A DNA stretch of 11,683 nucleotides from Clostridiales bacterium (GCA_012729875.1 JAAYCC010000099.1:1-11683), one strand, 5' to 3'; positions 1 to 6,681 are shown, counted from the first letter of the stretch. Made by a program: numbers and translations. The notes: generated by a model from the sequence alone, not told the origin.

Positions 1-26
1 AAGGCAACCTAAAAGGAGGTATATCT

Positions 27-629
27 ATGAAACGATGGATTACTATATTGCCTGTAATTGTAGTTATGGCGGTACTTCTTGGGACAAACGCATATGCGGC
101 ATACGACCCCAATGTTGACTATACCGTTGCCATGGTCGATGCTGCGATATGCGGCGATTATGAGCGGGGGTATGCTGCTCAGGATGCAAGAAATGAAAAG
201 ATTGATGATCTCGGAATGGCTTACAACAAAATCGACTTTGGCGATCTGATGCTTCTGTCTAAGATAATTTATGCGGAAGCGGGCTCCGAGTGGCTCAGCG
301 ACGATTGGAAAATGTGCGTTGGTGAAGTTGTACTTAACAGAGTTGAAAGCCCGGAATTCCCTAACACCATTTCAGAGGTAATTGCCCAGCCGGGACAGTA
401 TTACGGAGTAAACAGCGGCTATTTCAACAGCCTTCTGCCCAGCTACCGCTGCGCCAGGATAGCGGTAAGACTGCTGAACGGCGAAAGGCTATTGGAACCC
501 TCGGTGGTGTTCCAGGCAAACTTCAGACAGGGCAGCGGTACATGTCAGTCGTATTACGACAAATACCTGGGTTATACTTACTTCTGTTACAGCAACAGAA
601 TGGATCTCTACAGCGGCAAGAAAGTATAA
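27..629 (+). CDS. Secreted SleB-family cell-wall hydrolase (Hydrolase_2 domain)
   Basis: This 200-residue protein starts with a signal peptide: K2-R3, a hydrophobic core over residues 5-20 and an AYA-type cleavage site near residues 22-24. A Hydrolase_2 (SleB-like) catalytic domain covers roughly residues 72-198. It shows the family signature YAEAGSE (82-88; E84 is the likely catalytic acid), then VVLNRVESPEFP (101-112) and a downstream stretch rich in Tyr and Gly. Known members (SleB, CwlJ) cleave cortex or vegetative peptidoglycan, so the inferred role is wall turnover or spore cortex lysis outside the membrane. No peptidoglycan-binding repeat precedes the domain, unlike full-length SleB, so a germination role is not assured. 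Mature-region cysteines (42, 97, 142, 173, 187) could form disulfides. The start is fixed by an excellent AAAGGAGGT (12-20) six bases before the ATG. Family call is firm; exact substrate is not. Confidence 0.85.
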   Translation: MKRWITILPVIVVMAVLLGTNAYAAYDPNVDYTVAMVDAAICGDYERGYAAQDARNEKIDDLGMAYNKIDFGDLMLLSKIIYAEAGSEWLSDDWKMCVGEVVLNRVESPEFPNTISEVIAQPGQYYGVNSGYFNSLLPSYRCARIAVRLLNGERLLEPSVVFQANFRQGSGTCQSYYDKYLGYTYFCYSNRMDLYSGKKV

Positions 630-648
630 GCATTATAAGTTTCTCAGG

Positions 649-682
649 CGAAAGGCCGAAGCTATATAGCTTCGGCCTTTCG
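649..682. terminator. Bidirectional hairpin terminator between convergent genes
   Basis: A perfect inverted repeat has 14-bp arms at 649-662 and 669-682 around the loop TATATA. The GC-rich core (GGCCGAAGC with GCTTCGGCC) is flanked on both sides by AAA/TTT, so each strand reads GGCC-TTT at the 3' arm. It lies 20 nt past the stop of the rightward hydrolase and 7 nt past the stop of the leftward acyltransferase-like gene, the expected place for a shared terminator. The U run is short (three) on either strand, so termination may be incomplete. Confidence 0.75.
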
Positions 683-689
683 GGTTAAA

Positions 690-1574
690 TTAAAATATGT
701 CCTGCTTGACCTTTTCGGGCGGCGTTTCTAAAATACTTGGATTCCGAAGATAATATTTTACATATTTGAGCGCGTTGGCAAGGTAATAACCGTCCGTGGT
801 TCTCTCATCAGCAGTTACGCGGAAGTCTATGTATTTGCGCTCGACGGGCTTGCCGTTGAGGTCCAGCTCCAGCATGCGGTATTTAGCGCCGAAGGCAAGA
901 AAGACCGGCAGATTGCCAAAGTTATATATATGGTGGTAAACCGGCGGGATACCTAGAGAACCCAGATCGGTGATAATAAGTGAGCCGTGAAATGGGCTTG
1001 CGTCGATAAGTGACTGGGGCAGCCAGCCCAGATAGTCGAGACCTCGTATTATACTTAGTAGTAGGTTGAACAAGATGCGGGGCAGCTTTGTAAATGACTC
1101 TGCGATCTTGTCTGTGGAGTTGCCGCCATCGTTGACCTTTATCTCATCTATGGCCTCGTTCATCTTGCGGTATACATCATATATAGTATCCGTAGGCTCA
1201 AACTTGACTTTTATTGAAGACTCCTCGGCCTCTGTCGTAAGTGAGTGCTTGACGGTCATAAGGATTTCAATACTGTTGCGCGCATATATGCGCTGTCCGG
1301 AGACAAAACGGTTTATGCCGGGCCAGACTGTTATTGTCCGGATATAGGCTGCAACGAACAGGTGGAGCATTCCCATTCCCGCATATCCTTCAGCACGTTT
1401 TTTGCGTAGCCAGCGGTCAATTTCCGTGACCTCGACTTTGTCTGAGAAGTAGTTGCAGGCGTCGTTGCGCTGCTTCATGATGAAGGGTGTAAATTTATTG
1501 TAGGCGGGGAAAGAGCGCAGGAGACGCCCGTCCTTTCTGTCGCCGATTCTGCGCCTGTGTGTGTTGTCACCCAT
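690..1574 (-). CDS. Stand-alone CAT/2-oxoacid dehydrogenase E2-like acyltransferase-fold protein with a changed catalytic His
   Basis: The 294-residue protein resembles the catalytic domain of 2-oxoacid dehydrogenase E2 and chloramphenicol acetyltransferases. It has no lipoyl or E1/E3-binding domain, and no dehydrogenase genes are nearby. Recognisable elements are a central segment ending LIITDLGSLG (199-208), matching the E2 'F-T-x-S-N-L-G' strand and turn; a following AFGAKYR (227-233); and the C-terminal motif at 256-262. Family members use D-H-R-x-x-D-G there, with His as general base; here it reads D-E-R-T-T-D-G, with Glu257 (codon GAG) at the His position. Asp261 and Gly262 are kept. 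It may be non-catalytic, or a subfamily with altered chemistry. The start is the ATG at 1572-1574, preceded by GGAGG (1584-1588) nine bases away; a TTG at 1601 would add nine residues but lacks a ribosome site. Cytosolic: no signal peptide. Function unknown. Confidence 0.7.
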   Translation of the reverse strand: MGDNTHRRRIGDRKDGRLLRSFPAYNKFTPFIMKQRNDACNYFSDKVEVTEIDRWLRKKRAEGYAGMGMLHLFVAAYIRTITVWPGINRFVSGQRIYARNSIEILMTVKHSLTTEAEESSIKVKFEPTDTIYDVYRKMNEAIDEIKVNDGGNSTDKIAESFTKLPRILFNLLLSIIRGLDYLGWLPQSLIDASPFHGSLIITDLGSLGIPPVYHHIYNFGNLPVFLAFGAKYRMLELDLNGKPVERKYIDFRVTADERTTDGYYLANALKYVKYYLRNPSILETPPEKVKQDIF

Positions 1575-1583
1575 AGATTCAAG

Positions 1584-1588
1584 CCTCC
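1584..1588 (-). promoter_or_regulatory. Ribosome binding site fixing the start of the acyltransferase-like gene
   Basis: GGAGG on the minus strand sits nine bases before the ATG at 1574. It favours that start over the in-frame TTG at 1601. Confidence 0.7.
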
Positions 1589-1632
1589 GTTGAAATTCCA
1601 ATATCTATGTATATTATCTTTATTTTTTTATA

Positions 1633-1659
1633 TTTGCATTATGTTTGCACTATTGCAAA
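1633..1659. repeat. TTTGCA direct and inverted repeat, possible operator
   Basis: TTTGCA occurs at 1633-1638 and again at 1644-1649, eleven bases apart (about one helical turn). The second copy forms an inverted repeat, TTTGCA-N4-TGCAAA, with 1654-1659. It lies 58-85 bases upstream of the leftward gene's ATG, where its promoter should be, so an operator for an unknown regulator is possible. In AT-rich DNA it may also be chance. Confidence 0.3.
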
Positions 1660-1799
1660 AAACATTATATATGAAAACTATTTGTATATCAAGTATGAAT
1701 AGAAAGCAAGTATTATTTAATTTATTAAAAATGATAGTTTTGCCGAGCATAAAAGAACAAAGATTGGAACTAATTTTGATGTCGGATCACCAAAAGCTG

Positions 1800-1828
1800 T
1801 TGCCATTTTTTACACAATAGAATACAAT
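1800..1828 (+). promoter_or_regulatory. Sigma-A-type promoter of the V-type ATPase operon
   Basis: The -35 element is TTGCCA (1800-1805, 5 of 6 to consensus). A spacer of exactly 17 bp separates it from the -10 element TACAAT (1823-1828, 5 of 6). Transcription would begin near 1835, giving a leader of about 70 nt before the first ATPase gene. It is the best promoter match I found in the intergenic region and points into the operon. Confidence 0.7.
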
Positions 1829-1904
1829 ATGGCTATGCAATAAAGAATATATGATAAAATTGCTGAACAGTAGCGATGAAAGACCGCACAAGGAGTGTGA
1901 TATA

Positions 1905-2219
1905 ATGTCATTGGAAGCAATCGAAACAATAAGCGCAGCGGAGGAGAATGCAAGAACGAAAAAACGTGAAGCCGCCGCAGCAGCCAAAAAGATGATTGCC
2001 GATGCGGAAGAACAAGGAAAGAAGATTGTCGAAGCTGCAAGAGAGAGAGCCACCTCTGAGCTAAGCGAGCAAAACAGGAGAGCCCAGGAGAAGACGAGAG
2101 AGGAAGCCCTTGAGCTGGCACGCAATACCGAGAACCGGAAGGCCGCCATGCTCGTAAAAGCCGAGAGCAGGGCGGATAGGGCCATAAATATTGTTGTCGA
2201 AAGGATCGTGAGCGGCTGA
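1905..2219 (+). CDS. ntpF: V/A-type ATPase subunit G/H (peripheral stalk coiled coil)
   Basis: This 104-residue, highly charged, Ala/Glu/Lys-rich protein is almost wholly helical. Residues 8-90 form a long coiled coil that includes the Ala-rich stretch REAAAAAKKMIADAEEQGKK (21-40). This is the pattern of the small subunit (called G or H; NtpF in E. hirae) that pairs with subunit E to make the peripheral stalks holding the catalytic head against subunit I. There is no membrane segment. The start is the ATG at 1905, nine bases after AAGGAG (1890-1895); an upstream in-frame ATG at 1851 lacks a ribosome site and would add 18 residues with no coiled-coil character. It is first in the operon, and its TGA overlaps the next ATG by one base (TGATG), suggesting translational coupling. 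The sequence alone is low-complexity; position in the operon makes the call strong. Confidence 0.85.
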   Translation: MSLEAIETISAAEENARTKKREAAAAAKKMIADAEEQGKKIVEAARERATSELSEQNRRAQEKTREEALELARNTENRKAAMLVKAESRADRAINIVVERIVSG

Positions 2220-4153
2220 TGGCCATAGTTAAAATGAAAAGGCTTAAGCTGGCTGCGGTAAAATCCGAAAGGGAGGAGCTGCTGCGTCAGCTTATGCTTC
2301 TGGGCTGCGTGGAGATCTCGGAGCCGGAGCCTACCCCGGAGGACAGCGAATACGCAGGTATTCTAAAAAAAGAGGCTGCGGGTGCATACGAGCGAAAGAG
2401 CGACTATGACGAGCTGTGCTGGGGCGTGACTCTTTTGGACAAGTATGCTCCGCAGAAAACCAAGCTGCTCTCACCCAGATCCTGCGTCAGCCGTGATTCG
2501 GTTATGGACGAATCCAACCTTCAGCGGTTTCTGGAACTTGCAAAGAGGATGAACGTCACCGACGACCATATCCGCACAATTGAAGCCAGACAGAGCAATA
2601 TTCTAGGCAATCTGGAGAGTCTGGAGCCATGGAAAAATATGGACGTACCTCTGGACCTTACAGAGACCAAAACCTGCTGCATTACACCGGGAATGATACC
2701 GGCGACAGTTGAGCTTGACGATGCCATGCGGGCTATGGACGGGTCCGGGTATGAGGCGGGCCTTTTTGAAATATCTTCAGATAAAGACATGCACTATGTC
2801 CTGCTGGTCGCCATGAAGGACAGGTATCAGGACGTAACCGAGCTGCTGAGGGCATTCGGCTTCTCTGCTGCATCGACTACGAATCTCCACGGTACGGTCC
2901 AAAGAAATATAGACCGCATGAATGCCGAATTGGAAGAGCTTGAAAACAAGAAGAAGCTGCTGGCTGCGGATATAATCGCGGTTGCACCCGTCAGGGACGA
3001 GATGAAGCTCTGTGCCGACCGGATGTTTACCAAGCTTCAGAGGGCGGAGAGTGCGGAAAGACTCCTGTATACACAGTCGGCATATATTTGCGAAGGCTGG
3101 TTTCCCGCGGAGGACGAGGGGAGGCTCAACGAACTCCTCTCAAGATATGACTGCGCATGGGAGACCTCCGACCCGGATCCCGAGGATTATCCAACTGTCC
3201 CCGTGAAGCTCAAAAACAACAGGATTACAAGACCGCTGAATATGGTGACAGACATGTATAGCCTGCCTGCCTACGACGGACTTGATCCGAACCCCCTTAT
3301 GATGCCGTTTTTTGTTCTGTTCTACGGTATAATGATGGCGGATATGGGCTACGGTTTGCTTATGATGCTGGCCGGATACATTGTCACTAAGGTCAAAAAA
3401 CCACGCGGAACATCTCGGAATTTGTTTGAACTCATGTTTGTGTGCGGTATTTCGACCTTTATCTGGGGTGCTGTAACCGGCGGCTTTTTCGGCGACGCTC
3501 CGTTTCAAATTGCGAAGATTATAAACCCGAATACTACATTTTCCGGACTTCCCTCGTTATTCACCCCTCTGAACGACACGCTGTATGTTCTGCTGGGATC
3601 GATGATCCTAGGCTTAATCCAGATAATAACGGGAATGATAATAAGCTTCGTCAAAAAGACAAAGGACGGCCATTTCTGGGATGCGCTTATGGACGAGGGG
3701 TCCTGGTGGCTGGTATTTATCGGAATAGCTGTAGGCGCCCTCTGCGGATTCTGGTGGATCGCGATCGCCGGCGTGGCGGCTCTGATATGCACACAGGGCA
3801 GGGACAAGCCTACCGTAGCTGGAAAAATCGTCGGAGGTATAGCCAGCCTGTACGATATAACGGGCTATTTTGGAGATATCCTGTCATACTCCCGTCTTAT
3901 GGCGCTTATGCTTGCAGGCAGCGTCATTGCGCAGGTATTCAACACCTTGGGCGCAATACCGGGAAACATAATTTTTTTCCTGATTGTTTTTGTCATCGGG
4001 CAGAGCCTGAACTTCGGGCTCAACCTGCTTGGATGCTATGTCCACGACCTGCGTTTGCAGTGTCTTGAATACTTTGGCAAGTTCTATAAGGACGGAGGCC
4101 GCCGCTTTGAGCCTCTGGCTATCAATACAAATTATTATGATGTGGTCGACTGA
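2219..4153 (+). CDS. ntpI: V/A-type ATPase subunit I (membrane stator, 'a' subunit)
   Basis: At 644 residues this matches the usual length of NtpI. Residues 1-345 are the soluble arm, with coiled-coil segments near 228-285, that binds the tops of the peripheral stalks. Residues 358-605 carry the membrane helices: about 362-390, 402-424, 453-478, 495-525, 555-577 and 583-605. The helix containing SYSRLMALMLAG (556-567) supplies Arg559, the equivalent of the essential stator arginine that displaces the ion from the c-ring glutamate. A second conserved arginine, Arg612 in VHDLRLQ, follows, and the C-terminus has the family motif EYFGKFYKDGGRRFEPL (617-633). Together with subunit K it forms the two ion half-channels. 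It starts at an ATG overlapping the previous stop by one base; subunit K follows after 35 nt. Assignment is certain at family level. Confidence 0.95.
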   Translation: MAIVKMKRLKLAAVKSEREELLRQLMLLGCVEISEPEPTPEDSEYAGILKKEAAGAYERKSDYDELCWGVTLLDKYAPQKTKLLSPRSCVSRDSVMDESNLQRFLELAKRMNVTDDHIRTIEARQSNILGNLESLEPWKNMDVPLDLTETKTCCITPGMIPATVELDDAMRAMDGSGYEAGLFEISSDKDMHYVLLVAMKDRYQDVTELLRAFGFSAASTTNLHGTVQRNIDRMNAELEELENKKKLLAADIIAVAPVRDEMKLCADRMFTKLQRAESAERLLYTQSAYICEGWFPAEDEGRLNELLSRYDCAWETSDPDPEDYPTVPVKLKNNRITRPLNMVTDMYSLPAYDGLDPNPLMMPFFVLFYGIMMADMGYGLLMMLAGYIVTKVKKPRGTSRNLFELMFVCGISTFIWGAVTGGFFGDAPFQIAKIINPNTTFSGLPSLFTPLNDTLYVLLGSMILGLIQIITGMIISFVKKTKDGHFWDALMDEGSWWLVFIGIAVGALCGFWWIAIAGVAALICTQGRDKPTVAGKIVGGIASLYDITGYFGDILSYSRLMALMLAGSVIAQVFNTLGAIPGNIIFFLIVFVIGQSLNFGLNLLGCYVHDLRLQCLEYFGKFYKDGGRRFEPLAINTNYYDVVD

Positions 4154-4172
4154 CTGCGGTTTTTCAAACAAA

Positions 4173-4180
4173 TAAGGAGG
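4173..4180 (+). promoter_or_regulatory. Strong ribosome binding site before subunit K
   Basis: TAAGGAGG is separated from the subunit K ATG by eight A-rich bases. It is among the best sites in the operon and fits the need for many K copies per complex (ten in the E. hirae ring), whereas neighbours such as E, F and A have weak sites. Confidence 0.6.
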
Positions 4181-4188
4181 AAAAAACA

Positions 4189-4683
4189 ATGGATTTTCTG
4201 AACAGTACAGGCGGAATGGGAATGGCTATAGGCCTTCTGGGCGCGGGACTTGCCGCGTTTCTGGCAGGAATCGGAAGTGCCAAGGGTACAGGCATCGCCG
4301 GCGAAGCGGGCGCGGGCCTTCTCAGTGAAGATCCCACCAAATTCGGTAAAGTTATGATCCTTCAGGTCATCCCCGGAACACAGGGCCTGTACGGGCTGGT
4401 TGTATGGTTTTTCGCTATGCTGCAGATGGGCGTGCTCGACGGAACGGCTATCGACCTTACGGTAACTCAGGGACTGCAATACTTTGTAGCATGTTTGCCC
4501 ATGGCTTTCGGCGGAATGCTCTCCGCTATTGCCCAGGGACGTGTTGCGGCCAGCTCCATAAACATTCTTGCCAAAAAGCCAGACGACTGGTCCAAGGGCA
4601 TGATACTGTGCATTACAGTTGAGTTCTATGCGATTCTTGCGCTTCTGGCTTCGTTCCTTATGATTCTGAACGTCGCAAAATAA
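4189..4683 (+). CDS. ntpK: V/A-type ATPase subunit K (rotor-ring proteolipid, predicted Na+-binding)
   Basis: The 164-residue protein has four membrane helices (about 9-32, 54-80, 96-120 and 136-160), the fused double-hairpin form of c subunit. The first hairpin carries PGTQGLYG (62-69) with no carboxylate. The second carries Q116 (in AQGRVAASS) and the ion-binding carboxylate E145 in TVEFYAIL (143-150). In E. hirae NtpK, Na+ is held by L61 (backbone), T64, Q65, Q110 and E139. Here T64 and Q65 are present at the same numbers and Q116/E145 keep the same 29-residue spacing, so all side-chain ligands are kept. I infer Na+ rather than H+ transport. One carboxylate per 164-residue hairpin pair is typical of a V-type, ATP-driven pump ring. 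The start follows the strong TAAGGAGG at 4173-4180. Confidence 0.95.
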   Translation: MDFLNSTGGMGMAIGLLGAGLAAFLAGIGSAKGTGIAGEAGAGLLSEDPTKFGKVMILQVIPGTQGLYGLVVWFFAMLQMGVLDGTAIDLTVTQGLQYFVACLPMAFGGMLSAIAQGRVAASSINILAKKPDDWSKGMILCITVEFYAILALLASFLMILNVAK

Positions 4684-4702
4684 CCATAAAGGCTGGTCAA
4701 TC

Positions 4703-5308
4703 ATGAACGGTATCAACAAAATAACCGACCGCATTGCCGCCGAAACCCAGGGAGAAATAAATGCAGTGCGGGCGGAAGCGGAGGCAAAGTGCCGCGAAAT
4801 AATAGCGTCCTATGAAAAACAGGCACAGGACGAATATGAGAGATTAATAATGGAGGGTACAGAAGACGGTGCCCTCCAGACGGAGCGTCTGAAAAAAGCG
4901 GCGGTAATGGAGGCAAAGAAGTCCGTTCTTACCATGAAGCAGGAAGCGGTGGACAAGGTGCTCGAAGCGTCGGTCAAGCGCATATGCGATATGCCGGAAG
5001 AGCGGTATATAACGTTTCTGGCAAAGCTTGCCTCTGAGGCTGCGTTTACCGGTACCGAGGAGGTCATTTTTAACAGGCGCGACTGTAAGTCCGGTACTGC
5101 CAGAGCTGTAGTTGCAAAGGCCAATGAGCTGCTCAAGAAGCGCGGTATTCTTCCAAAGCTCACTGTCAGCTCAGAAAACGGCAGCTTTTCCGGCGGCATT
5201 ATCGTAAAACAGGGAGATATTGAGGTAAATTGCTGTGTCGAGACTCTTGTAGAGATGAGCCGCGATAGGCTGGCAGCTGAAATTGCCGGAGCACTGTTTG
5301 ACGAATGA
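4703..5308 (+). CDS. ntpE: V/A-type ATPase subunit E (peripheral stalk)
   Basis: The 201-residue protein has an N-terminal helix of about 100 residues, highly charged and Ala/Glu-rich, that pairs with subunit G/H as a coiled coil. A globular C-terminal domain of about 95 residues follows and docks on the outside of the A/B head. Features include ITDRIAAETQGEINAVRAEA near the N-terminus, the KQEAVDKVLEASVKRI segment (80-95) leading into the globular part, and SGGIIVKQGDIEVNCCVETL (163-182), which matches the family's late 'GG-hhh...G...hDNThe' strand pattern with Cys-Cys-Val replacing the usual Asp-Asn-Thr-like residues. The ribosome site (AAAGG, 4688-4692, spacing 10) is modest. It lies 19 nt after K. 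Subunit identity is secure from length, architecture and gene order. Confidence 0.9.
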   Translation: MNGINKITDRIAAETQGEINAVRAEAEAKCREIIASYEKQAQDEYERLIMEGTEDGALQTERLKKAAVMEAKKSVLTMKQEAVDKVLEASVKRICDMPEERYITFLAKLASEAAFTGTEEVIFNRRDCKSGTARAVVAKANELLKKRGILPKLTVSSENGSFSGGIIVKQGDIEVNCCVETLVEMSRDRLAAEIAGALFDE

Positions 5309-5318
5309 TTCGCAAAAG

Positions 5319-5333
5319 GCGGCTTTTTGCCGC
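5319..5333 (+). other. Small intercistronic hairpin before subunit C
   Basis: GCGGC-TTTTT-GCCGC forms a perfect five-base-pair GC stem. It lies ten bases after the subunit E stop and three bases before the AAGGAGG site of subunit C. It has no U tract after it, so it is not a terminator. It could influence message stability or initiation at subunit C, which is needed at one copy per complex; this is inference. Confidence 0.35.
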
Positions 5334-5336
5334 AGC

Positions 5337-5344
5337 AAGGAGGA
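5337..5344 (+). promoter_or_regulatory. Ribosome binding site fixing the TTG start of subunit C
   Basis: AAGGAGGA with a six-base spacer selects TTG at 5351 rather than the in-frame TTG at 5327. Confidence 0.7.
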
Positions 5345-5350
5345 AGACTC

Positions 5351-6346
5351 TTGTCTGGAAGTAGAATTAAGGACCGTGACTACCTTGCGGTTTCGGCAAC
5401 CGTCAGAGCGCGTGAGGGCAAAATGCTCACACGCGAGAAAAAGGAACGGATGATAGACGCCTCATCGTATGAAGATGCCGCAAAGATGCTCACGGAGTGC
5501 GGATATGAGGACATGTCCGCCATGAATGCCACCCAGATCGAGGAAGCTCTTTCAAAGCACAGAACCCGCATTTTTTACGAGATCGAAGAGCTGGTTCCGG
5601 AGAGGGAAGTCGTCGACGCATTCAGACTCAAATACGATTATCACAACGCCAAGGTCCTCGTCAAGGCGGAAGGGGCGAATATCGACGGAGAGTATCTGAT
5701 GTCGGACAGCGGCAGAGTGCCGCCTAAGGAGTTTGCCGAGGCCTACCATACGAGGGATTACCGCTGCTTGTCCAGCAAGCTGTCTGCAGCTTTGGAGGAT
5801 GCGCGAGGAGTTTTGAGCAGGACCGGAAATTCACAGCTTGCCGATTTTATTCTCGATAAGGCGTACTTTGAGGAACTGCAGGAGATGGGAGAGCGGCTGT
5901 ATTGCCCCTTCCTCGCCGAATATACCGCGCTCTCCGCGGACGCAGCCAATCTCAGCGCCGTAGTCCGTACAGTGCGTATGGGTCGAGACTTTGACTTCTT
6001 TAAAAAGGCAATGGTCGGCGGAGGCGGTATTGATGCGGAGAAAGTCGCGATGTCGGCTATTTCCGGGGACGGCTTTGCGCAAATGCTCAAGGGCACTCCT
6101 TTCGAGCAGGCGGCTTCGGCGGCGGAAGAGGCGGTCAAGGGATCTAAGCTGGCGGCTTTTGAGCTGTCAATACAGAAGGTTATGACGGACTTTTTAAGGA
6201 AATCCGTTTTGACAAGCTTTGGAGCGGAGTCGGTCATAGCATATCTTGCCGCAGTCGAGGATGAGATTACCGCGGCGAGAATGATTTTAACCGGCAAGCT
6301 CTCCGGTATTGATTCCAGGCTCCTGAAGGAAAGGCTGAGTGATTAG
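5351..6346 (+). CDS. ntpC: V/A-type ATPase subunit C (rotor-ring adaptor), TTG start
   Basis: The 331-residue soluble, mostly helical protein corresponds to NtpC/AtpC (subunit d in eukaryotic naming). It is the funnel-shaped adaptor that couples the central stalk (D-F) to the K ring. It begins YLAVSATVRAREGKML, close to the usual 'Y-x-x-x-x-A-R-V-R-A-x-E-x-K-L-L' opening of the family, and has the expected internal repeats of helical bundles: RLKYDYHNAKVLVKA (residues 84-98) is a hallmark stretch. The start chosen is TTG at 5351, six bases after AAGGAGGA (5337-5344). An in-frame TTG at 5327 would add eight residues encoded by the ribosome site itself and has no site of its own. The gene abuts subunit F directly (TAGATG). 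Confidence 0.93.
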   Translation: MSGSRIKDRDYLAVSATVRAREGKMLTREKKERMIDASSYEDAAKMLTECGYEDMSAMNATQIEEALSKHRTRIFYEIEELVPEREVVDAFRLKYDYHNAKVLVKAEGANIDGEYLMSDSGRVPPKEFAEAYHTRDYRCLSSKLSAALEDARGVLSRTGNSQLADFILDKAYFEELQEMGERLYCPFLAEYTALSADAANLSAVVRTVRMGRDFDFFKKAMVGGGGIDAEKVAMSAISGDGFAQMLKGTPFEQAASAAEEAVKGSKLAAFELSIQKVMTDFLRKSVLTSFGAESVIAYLAAVEDEITAARMILTGKLSGIDSRLLKERLSD

Positions 6347-6661
6347 ATGCTGAAAATAGCCGTTTTAGGCGGAAGAGCGACCGTTATGGGCTTCAAGGCC
6401 TTGGGACTGGATGTGTATCCGGTGGAGACGGATGAAAAGGCCCGCGAGACATTTAAGCGGCTCACAAGAAACGACGACGAATATGCCATAATATATGTCG
6501 AGGAGAGCTACTATAAGTGCCTCTCCCAGGAGATCGATAAATTTAAGGATCGTCCGACTCCCGCAGTCATCCTTATTCCGGGCAGAGAAGGCCCTCTCGG
6601 GTTTGGACAATCTGCTCTCAAGGCCGCTGTGGAGCGCGCCGTGGGCAGCGATATCCTTTAA
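6347..6661 (+). CDS. ntpG: V/A-type ATPase subunit F (central stalk)
   Basis: This 104-residue alpha/beta protein is the small central-shaft subunit (NtpG in E. hirae, AtpF in other naming) that binds subunit D and modulates activity. It opens with the family pattern of a strand and glycine turn, KIAVLGGRATVMGFKALGLD (residues 3-22), like the usual 'G-D-x-x-x-x-x-G-F-x-L-x-G'. It continues with YAIIYVEESYYK (44-55), matching 'h-G-I-I-h-I-T-E', and PAVILIPGREGPLG (72-85), matching 'P-x-h-h-x-I-P'. Its ATG immediately follows the subunit C stop with a distant AAGGAAAGG (6326-6334), so translation is probably coupled. Length is typical. Confidence 0.92.
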   Translation: MLKIAVLGGRATVMGFKALGLDVYPVETDEKARETFKRLTRNDDEYAIIYVEESYYKCLSQEIDKFKDRPTPAVILIPGREGPLGFGQSALKAAVERAVGSDIL

Positions 6662-6681
6662 TAATGAAGGCAGGTATTTAG

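Larger units (their letters stand above)
1575..1904. other. AT-rich divergent intergenic region
   Basis: About 330 bases separate the leftward acyltransferase-like gene from the rightward ATPase operon. Most of it (about 1602-1860) is visibly AT-richer than the flanking genes. It contains a TTTGCA/TGCAAA inverted repeat (1633-1659), a good rightward promoter (1800-1828) and an approximately 70-nt leader before subunit G/H. I see no credible coding region: open frames crossing it lack ribosome binding sites and resemble no family I recognise. Confidence 0.7.

Noticed and set aside
1575..1601. Longer form of the acyltransferase-like protein from TTG at 1601
   Set aside because: The GGAGG site at 1584-1588 lies inside this extension and serves the ATG at 1574; no site precedes the TTG.
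1557..1820. An 87-residue open frame across the divergent intergenic region
   Set aside because: It overlaps the start of the leftward gene and the operon promoter, lacks a ribosome site at any internal ATG, and its composition simply reflects AT-rich DNA.
1851..1904. Upstream in-frame start for subunit G/H
   Set aside because: The ATG at 1851 has no ribosome site, whereas ATG 1905 has AAGGAG at ideal spacing; the extra 18 residues do not continue the coiled coil.
3442..4068. A 208-residue open frame on the plus strand
   Set aside because: It lies wholly inside the subunit I gene in another frame, is rich in Arg and Cys without domain character, and has no ribosome site. Subunit I is unmistakable there.
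4135..4734. A 199-residue open frame on the minus strand
   Set aside because: It is antisense to subunit K and its flanks, has low-complexity Cys/His-rich content and no family resemblance; a shadow of the real gene.
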